Source of the DNA: Pirellulaceae bacterium
Lineage (GTDB): Bacteria; Planctomycetota; Planctomycetia; Pirellulales; Pirellulaceae
Reading direction: 5' to 3'
DNA: 57,039 bases
Assembly (NCBI GenBank): GCA_024102795.1
Contig: JAGFJK010000084.1
Span: 1 to 57,039, forward strand
Shown here piece after piece: positions 52,338 to 57,039 of this stretch. The notes below the pieces were generated by a model that worked only from the letters and a program-made list of their open reading frames with translations, was not told where the DNA came from and searched no databases. The translations under genes and the position numbers were made by a program. Positions within the stretch are counted from its first letter, which is position 1. Each line of letters opens with the position of its first letter.

Positions 52338-52365
52338 TTGACGAACACCCGAAAGTGCGTATCCT
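52338..52365 (+). promoter_or_regulatory. Possible sigma-70-type promoter ahead of the exosortase locus
   Basis: TTGACG, a 16-base spacer, then TATCCT, about 240 bases before the ECF sigma start. The rest of the 526-base divergent gap (52078-52603) shows no gene. Confidence 0.35.
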
Positions 52366-52603
52366 TGGTCGCATTGGGCTCGCGGACTTCCGCCGCTCAA
52401 CACCTTGAAGGGGATCACGGAAGTCGATCACCCCACCAGGACGGAGTGCGGACCGACCGGACTTTCACCCGCCTTCTGGTTGCCCTGCCCGCCAAGCTCA
52501 CGACGACGCTTTCGCTTCCCTGTCGGCCGTGACCGCCGCACGATTTTCCGATCTGCGAACCGCTTGCTTGTCTACCCTGGAATCCATCCGCGATTCGTTG
52601 ACG

Positions 52604-53185
52604 ATGTCTGGTTGCGCCCGGGCCGATGCGGCGCCGGACAAGATCCGGGCCGAGCGGTACCTGGTCGAGCGTTGCCTGGCGGGTGAGACGGGAGCGTGGG
52701 ACGAACTGTATCTGCTGTACCACGAACTGCTGCTGGCCGCCGTCCGTCTGATGTTTGGACCGCGCCACTGGGATCCCAACGTGGTGGAGGAAGTGGCGGC
52801 GCAGGTCTGGTATGCGGTCGTTTCCAATAACGCCGAACTGCTCGCACAATTCGATCCGGACCGCGGGGTGCGGCTGATCACGTATCTGGCGACAATTGCC
52901 CGCAGCAAGGCTTCCACGATGTTTCGTGCCGAGAAGCGGCGGCGAAGCCGCGAGTGGCAGGCACACCAGGCTCGCGTTCCTGCGGCGTCGGAACGGGGCG
53001 ACTTTCCGCAGCTGCAGTTCGATGAGTTTCGATCCACGTTAACCGCCAGGGAACGTGACTTCTTCGACTCGGAACTGATGAATACCGATTCGGAGCAGGC
53101 TTGCGAGTCGTTCACGGCTGCCAGCCGCTGGCAGTTGCGGAGTCGGATCCAGAACAAGCTGCGGCGCTATGTGTACGGGCATTAG
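52604..53185 (+). CDS. ECF-type sigma factor without kinase partner, upstream of exosortase
   Basis: 193 residues from ATG 52604; an in-frame alternative start near 52529 would add 25 residues. Region 2 is 'LVERCLAGETGAWDELYLLYH' and 'VVEEVAAQVWYAVV', then 'LITYLATIARSKASTMFRAEKRR'. Region 4 is short and diverged ('LTARERDFFDSELMN' to 'WQLRSRIQNKLRRYV'), so DNA recognition may be atypical. The exosortase gene starts 59 bases further on. It may regulate the surface/exopolysaccharide locus. Confidence 0.75.
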   Translation: MSGCARADAAPDKIRAERYLVERCLAGETGAWDELYLLYHELLLAAVRLMFGPRHWDPNVVEEVAAQVWYAVVSNNAELLAQFDPDRGVRLITYLATIARSKASTMFRAEKRRRSREWQAHQARVPAASERGDFPQLQFDEFRSTLTARERDFFDSELMNTDSEQACESFTAASRWQLRSRIQNKLRRYVYGH

Positions 53186-53244
53186 CGATTGACGACCCCT
53201 TGGCGAGCCTCCCCGGAGGCTCGGCGGCAGGTTGGGAGGTTGGC

Positions 53245-54252
53245 ATGAAGACCAAGTCCAAGCGTCCACGATGGCAACCAGGGCGAGAAGCCCTTTCGGG
53301 CCGCGCCGCCGCGCCCGTGGCCGCAAGGCGGGGCGCAGCCGCCCGCAAGCCAGCGGTTCCCGCCGCCGCGCCGCCGCGCGAGGAAGTTTTCGTGGGGTGG
53401 CGGGCGCGCGGGCTGGTCTTGTTCGGTCTGCTGGCGGCCTGCGCCTGGGCGAACTGGCCGGTCCTGGTTGAACTGGTCCAGACCTGGTCGCGTGAACCGG
53501 ATTATTCGCATGGTTTTTTCGTGGTGCCCCTGGCTGGCTGGATGCTGTGGTTGCGTCGAGAATCCTATCCTGGGCTGGCCCCGAACTTCGCTTGGCCGGC
53601 GCTGGGGTTGCTGGGTCTGAGCACCGCGATGCGGGCGACGGCGGCCGTTTTCTATGTCGACGCCCTGGATGGCTGGTCGCTCGTTTTGTGGGTCGCGGGG
53701 GTCGTGTGGCTGCTGGGCGGCGTCCGCCTGCTAGGGTGGGCCTGGCCGGCGGTGTTTTTTCTGCTCTTCGCCATTCCACTGCCCTTCCGGGCCGAGCATT
53801 TGTTGAGTTGGCAGTTGCAAAGGGTGGCAACGAGCATCAGCACCTGGGTGCTGCAGTGCCTGGGGCAACCCGCGCTGGGCGAGGGCAACACGATCCAACT
53901 GGGCGAACATCGCCTGGAGGTCGAACAGGCCTGCAGCGGGCTGCGGATCTTTGTGGGCATCGCCGCCCTGTCGTTCTTCTACGTGGTGGTTGTCCGGCGC
54001 GCCTGGTGGGTCCGGCTGCTCTTGCTGGGCGCCGCGTTGCCGATCGCCTTGGTGGCCAACGCGACCCGGATCGTTTTGACCGGGCTGCTGTACAACCTGG
54101 TGTCGAGTGAGGCGGCCCAGACGTTTTCGCACGACCTGGCCGGCTATGTCATGTTGCCGTTGGCCGCCGCGCTGTTCGCCCTTGTGTTGTGGTACCTGGG
54201 CCAACTGGTGTACCGGTCCGACGGCGAGCCGGACGCGGCGCCGAGCGGATAG
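53245..54252 (+). CDS. Exosortase
   Basis: 335 residues from ATG 53245 with GGGAGG upstream. A Lys/Arg/Ala-rich cytoplasmic N-tail of about 50 residues is followed by about eight membrane helices. The catalytic triad of the exosortase/archaeosortase family is intact: Cys230 in 'QACSGLRIF', Arg275 in 'NATRIVLTG', His296 in 'FSHDLAGY'. An early 'PDYSHGFFVVPLA' motif is also typical. The enzyme cleaves PEP-CTERM tails at the membrane and transfers the protein, probably to a polysaccharide or lipid. The PEP-CTERM protein at 46914 is a likely substrate. No EpsI-like extension is present. Followed by a tyrosine autokinase gene. Confidence 0.92.
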   Translation: MKTKSKRPRWQPGREALSGRAAAPVAARRGAAARKPAVPAAAPPREEVFVGWRARGLVLFGLLAACAWANWPVLVELVQTWSREPDYSHGFFVVPLAGWMLWLRRESYPGLAPNFAWPALGLLGLSTAMRATAAVFYVDALDGWSLVLWVAGVVWLLGGVRLLGWAWPAVFFLLFAIPLPFRAEHLLSWQLQRVATSISTWVLQCLGQPALGEGNTIQLGEHRLEVEQACSGLRIFVGIAALSFFYVVVVRRAWWVRLLLLGAALPIALVANATRIVLTGLLYNLVSSEAAQTFSHDLAGYVMLPLAAALFALVLWYLGQLVYRSDGEPDAAPSG

Positions 54253-54361
54253 CCACCCAGCGCAGCGGCTCGCCGCGGCAGCGGCCAGCTTCCCCTGAAC
54301 ATCGGCAACCGATGACCCGGCCTGGGCGGCCGGGTCCAAGACTCCATTACGGGTAAGGTTC

Positions 54362-56503
54362 GTGTCGCACTATCCAGCTCCGCGTCCTTCCGGGGATTCC
54401 GGCTCACCCGCGGCCGGCTTGATCACCCCCAAGCTGATCCTCAACGTGTGGCGGCAGTGGTGGAAGATCGCCATGCCGTTGGGACTGATTCTGGCGGCCG
54501 TCGGCTGCGTGGCCGTGTTCGCCGTGTACAGGCCGCAGTACGAGGCCAAGTCCCTGCTGTGGATTGACGACGAGAAGCCGTACATTCTCAGTCCCTCCGG
54601 CGTTGACCGCGACTTCGTCGCCGACCAGCAGGGCTTGATCCGCAGCTCGCTGGTGCTGGGGCCCGTCATCAGCCGGCCCGAGATCGGCGAGTTGCCCGAA
54701 CTGGCCGGCGAAGACGATCCGGTGGAGAAGTTGGCCGACATGATCCGGGTCAAGGCGGCGGGGGGTACCAAGCTGTTTCACCTCGTCTGTACCTCGCATT
54801 CCGCCGAAAACGCCCACCTGATCGCCAACGCGGTCACCGAGTCCTACTTTCGGCTGGCCGACGAGTTCGAGGCCGGGCGGACCACTCGCCTGATTGAATT
54901 ACTGGAGCAAGCCAAGCTGGAGAAGGAGCGGTTGGTCGAACGCCTGAAGGACAACATCCGGGTGCTGTCGCGGCAACAAAGTGGCGATGATCTGGCCGCC
55001 GCGCCGGGATGGGACGAGACCCAGCAGCGGATCAACCCCTTGGCCGACTTGCAAGCCCGGCTGCACACGGTGCGCGTCGAGCTGGAAGTCATCAAGTCGC
55101 AGCTCAAGGCGTTCGAGGAATACCTGCAGACCACGCCCATCCAGGTGCAGGACGACGAGGTGGGGAAGCTGGTCGCCGACAGCGCCGAAGTGCTGAATCT
55201 GAAGCAGGCCATCAGTCGCCGGCAGGCGGAAGCCGCGGAAACGCTCAGCCGCAGCGCACGAGGCCAGAACGATCCCCAATACCAGCGCCTGCAACGGGAA
55301 ATCGCCGCGGACGAGCAGTTCCTGGCGGACTCGCAGGTCGAACTGGCGGCCGAGCTGAAGCGGCGGCTGGAAACCGAACAGACGGTTGCCCGCGACGAAC
55401 AGTTGGCGACCATGCGGGAGACGCTGGAAGCGTACCTGGTGCGCGAACGGGTTCTGGAGGAAGCGTTGACCCAACAGACGGCCAAACTCAAGCTGTCCCG
55501 TACCGAGAACCTGGAGTTGGAGTTTCGCCGGCGCGAACTGCTGCAGGAGGAAAAGCTGCTGGAGTCGGTGGCCGAGCGGTTGCATCTGCTGCGAACCGAA
55601 CAGCGGGCCCCCGCGCGGGTCGAGCTGAAGCAGCCAGCCACGATGCCGCGGAGCCCCGAGGATCCGATCCCGTTCAAGCAGTTGGTGCTGGCCGGCGGGG
55701 CGGGCCTGGCGCTGCCTTTTCTGCTGGCCCTGCTCTGGGAAATGCAGTTGCAGCGCGTCACCGACACGCGACAACTGGTCGAGCACGGCAAGCTGTCGGT
55801 GGTCGGCGAGATCGTCCATGCCAGTCGCTTCCGCAGTCGTGGCGGGCGCGTCAACAAGGCGCTGCGGCTGTTCGAGGAAAGCGTGGATCACCTCCGGACC
55901 CACCTGGTGTTGTCTCAGTCCCTGGAAAAGTTGCAGGTCGTGGCCGTGTTGAGCGCGGCCAGCGGCGAGGGCAAGACCACGGTGGCGGCGCAACTGGCCG
56001 TCAGCCTGGCTCGCTCGACGGGCGAGCGGACCCTGTTGATTGATAGCGACTTGCGGGCTCCCGACGTGCACGACCTGTTTGAACTCGAATTGGAGCCGGG
56101 GCTGGCCCAGGTCCTCAGCCACGAAGTCGCGCTGGAGCAGGCTGTGGTTGGCAGTTGGCTGGAATGCCTGGATGTGCTGCCGGCCGGTCGCCTGTGCACC
56201 AACCCGCACAAGCTGGTGGGCAATGGCGCTTGGCGTGACCTCCTGGACGAGGCCCGGGCCCGCTACCGCTACGTGGTGATCGACACGCCGCCAGTGCTGC
56301 CGGCGGGCGAGTCGCTGGTGCTGGCCAAGTCGGCCGACGCCGCCATCCTGTGTGTCCGCCGCGACGTTAGCCGCGTGGACCAGGTGCAACGCAGCTACGA
56401 GCGGCTGCATGCGGCCGGCGCCAATCTGGTCGGCTGCGTGATGAACGGTGTTCCCAGGCGCCGCTACGAGCATTCGTACGGTTACTACTACGGGAACGAG
56501 TAA
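54362..56503 (+). CDS. Polysaccharide co-polymerase / BY-type tyrosine autokinase
   Basis: 713 residues from GTG 54362. The N-terminal Wzz-like part has a membrane helix ('WKIAMPLGLILAAVGCVAVF', about 37-56). It is followed by a long coiled coil of about 170-430, a second membrane helix near 440-460, and a C-terminal kinase. Walker A is 'SAASGEGKTTVA' with Lys538, Walker A' 'LLIDSDLRAPD', and Walker B 'YVVIDTPPVLP'. The C-terminus is a Tyr cluster ('YEHSYGYYYGNE') used for autophosphorylation. Such fused Wzz-Wzc proteins control exopolysaccharide chain length and export, matching the adjacent exosortase. Confidence 0.92.
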   Translation: MSHYPAPRPSGDSGSPAAGLITPKLILNVWRQWWKIAMPLGLILAAVGCVAVFAVYRPQYEAKSLLWIDDEKPYILSPSGVDRDFVADQQGLIRSSLVLGPVISRPEIGELPELAGEDDPVEKLADMIRVKAAGGTKLFHLVCTSHSAENAHLIANAVTESYFRLADEFEAGRTTRLIELLEQAKLEKERLVERLKDNIRVLSRQQSGDDLAAAPGWDETQQRINPLADLQARLHTVRVELEVIKSQLKAFEEYLQTTPIQVQDDEVGKLVADSAEVLNLKQAISRRQAEAAETLSRSARGQNDPQYQRLQREIAADEQFLADSQVELAAELKRRLETEQTVARDEQLATMRETLEAYLVRERVLEEALTQQTAKLKLSRTENLELEFRRRELLQEEKLLESVAERLHLLRTEQRAPARVELKQPATMPRSPEDPIPFKQLVLAGGAGLALPFLLALLWEMQLQRVTDTRQLVEHGKLSVVGEIVHASRFRSRGGRVNKALRLFEESVDHLRTHLVLSQSLEKLQVVAVLSAASGEGKTTVAAQLAVSLARSTGERTLLIDSDLRAPDVHDLFELELEPGLAQVLSHEVALEQAVVGSWLECLDVLPAGRLCTNPHKLVGNGAWRDLLDEARARYRYVVIDTPPVLPAGESLVLAKSADAAILCVRRDVSRVDQVQRSYERLHAAGANLVGCVMNGVPRRRYEHSYGYYYGNE

Positions 56504-56535
56504 CGATCTTGGCTCCCGCGAAAGTTTGCCAGCCC

Positions 56536-57039
56536 ATGGTTTCAACTCCCAACTCTCGCCCCCGGCGCAGGGCGGCGAATCCGTCCATCCACAAGCTGAA
56601 CGTCCCCCTGCTGGTCGGAACGCTGCTGGCTTTCTCCAGCCTGACCGTGGCGGCCTACTTCTGGCACGGGTTTCAACTCCGCCGGCTGGCCAGCATCTTT
56701 CTGGATCGAGCCGTCGAACTGGAGCAGCAGGACCAGTGGCGGGCGGCGTCGGGATATATCCATCGGTACCTGCGGCTGCGGCCCGACGATGGCCAGGCCC
56801 GCATTCGCCTGGCCAGGGCCTATGACCAATCGCTGGCCGAGGGCAGCGACCCGACGCAAGCCATCGACCTGTACTACCGGGCGTTGGGAGTTGCCGAAGC
56901 GGGCGAGCAGGCGCCGTTGCGGCACCGTTTGACGGAACTGCTGCTGGAGACGGGGCGGTTCGTCGAGGCGGAATCCGAGGCCCTGGCGATGCTGGCGACC
57001 GACGCGGCCCATCCGTTTGCCCGCCGCGCACTGGCCGTC
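56536..57039 (+). CDS. Membrane-anchored TPR protein, N-terminal part (cut by window end)
   Basis: The frame is open from ATG 56536 to the window end (168 codons). Residues about 22-42 form a membrane helix ('LLVGTLLAFSSLTVAAYF'), then TPR-like pairs ('RAVELEQQDQWRAASGYIHRYL', shortened; 'LTELLLETGRFVEAESEAL'). It is probably the next gene of the exosortase-polysaccharide locus and may correspond to the TPR proteins often found with PEP-CTERM systems. No strong ribosome-binding site was found before this ATG, so the start is provisional. Confidence 0.78.
   Translation, partial: MVSTPNSRPRRRAANPSIHKLNVPLLVGTLLAFSSLTVAAYFWHGFQLRRLASIFLDRAVELEQQDQWRAASGYIHRYLRLRPDDGQARIRLARAYDQSLAEGSDPTQAIDLYYRALGVAEAGEQAPLRHRLTELLLETGRFVEAESEALAMLATDAAHPFARRALAV

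Noticed and set aside
54899..57031. 710-residue minus-strand frame over the tyrosine autokinase
   Set aside because: Shadow of the plus-strand gene, whose Walker motifs and coiled coil are unambiguous.

Overview
The window looks like a chromosomal stretch of a GC-rich planctomycete, probably of the Pirellulales type. This is an inference from gene content. Three cassettes pair an ECF sigma factor with a transmembrane Ser/Thr kinase. There is an exosortase gene and a PEP-CTERM target, and a 2028-residue surface protein with an LEPR-XLL-like N-terminus plus SdrD-B and DUF11-like modules. Many secreted proteins are unrecognised, and several families of short GC-rich hairpin repeats sit in the gaps. 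No rRNA, tRNA, CRISPR array or transposase gene was recognised.

Layout. Positions 1-620 hold the end of an error-prone DNA polymerase gene (dnaE2), followed by a 700-base gap filled with repeats. Positions 1340-5218 encode a SNF2 helicase and a SWIM zinc-finger partner with a histone-H1-like tail. Positions 5568-8199 form a tight four-gene membrane-lipid operon: an AlkB-like hydroxylase/desaturase, a 48-residue membrane protein, a CDP-alcohol phosphatidyltransferase and a phytol/dolichol-kinase-like protein. Positions 8258-13552 hold a large protein with a TIR/DUF4062-like N-terminus, which converges on a minus-strand group (secreted hydrolase, Nudix hydrolase, unknown 508-residue protein). 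A second secreted hydrolase follows at 13732-15087.

Positions 15278-32039 are dominated by signalling. They carry three ECF-kinase cassettes whose kinases end in a sensor-like region, a WD40 array or a TPR-like region, plus a membrane-dipeptidase-like protein, two planctomycete-type hypotheticals and an HNH protein. Within this stretch is a secreted thioredoxin-like gene (27679-28839) whose reading frame is interrupted by a single in-frame TGA directly after a Cys-Thr pair. A small hairpin fitting the bacterial SECIS rules follows it, so the gene is a strong candidate for an unusual selenoprotein. Its stop codon is followed without a gap by six 33-base tandem repeats.

Positions 32179-39719 hold a secreted unknown, a four-copy cluster of interspersed repeats (one copy lies at 677), an M20 deacylase plus class-III aminotransferase pair, a fourth kinase with a LamG-like sensor end, and a two-gene unit encoding a KOW-domain protein and an unknown partner. 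Positions 40212-57039 are concerned with the cell surface: the giant repeat protein, a PEP-CTERM protein that shares a domain with it, a small secreted protein, a large TPR membrane protein and a membrane-anchored unknown. A plus-strand locus then runs from an ECF sigma factor to an exosortase, a polysaccharide tyrosine autokinase and a TPR protein cut by the window edge. The exosortase in this locus is the likely processing enzyme for the PEP-CTERM protein.
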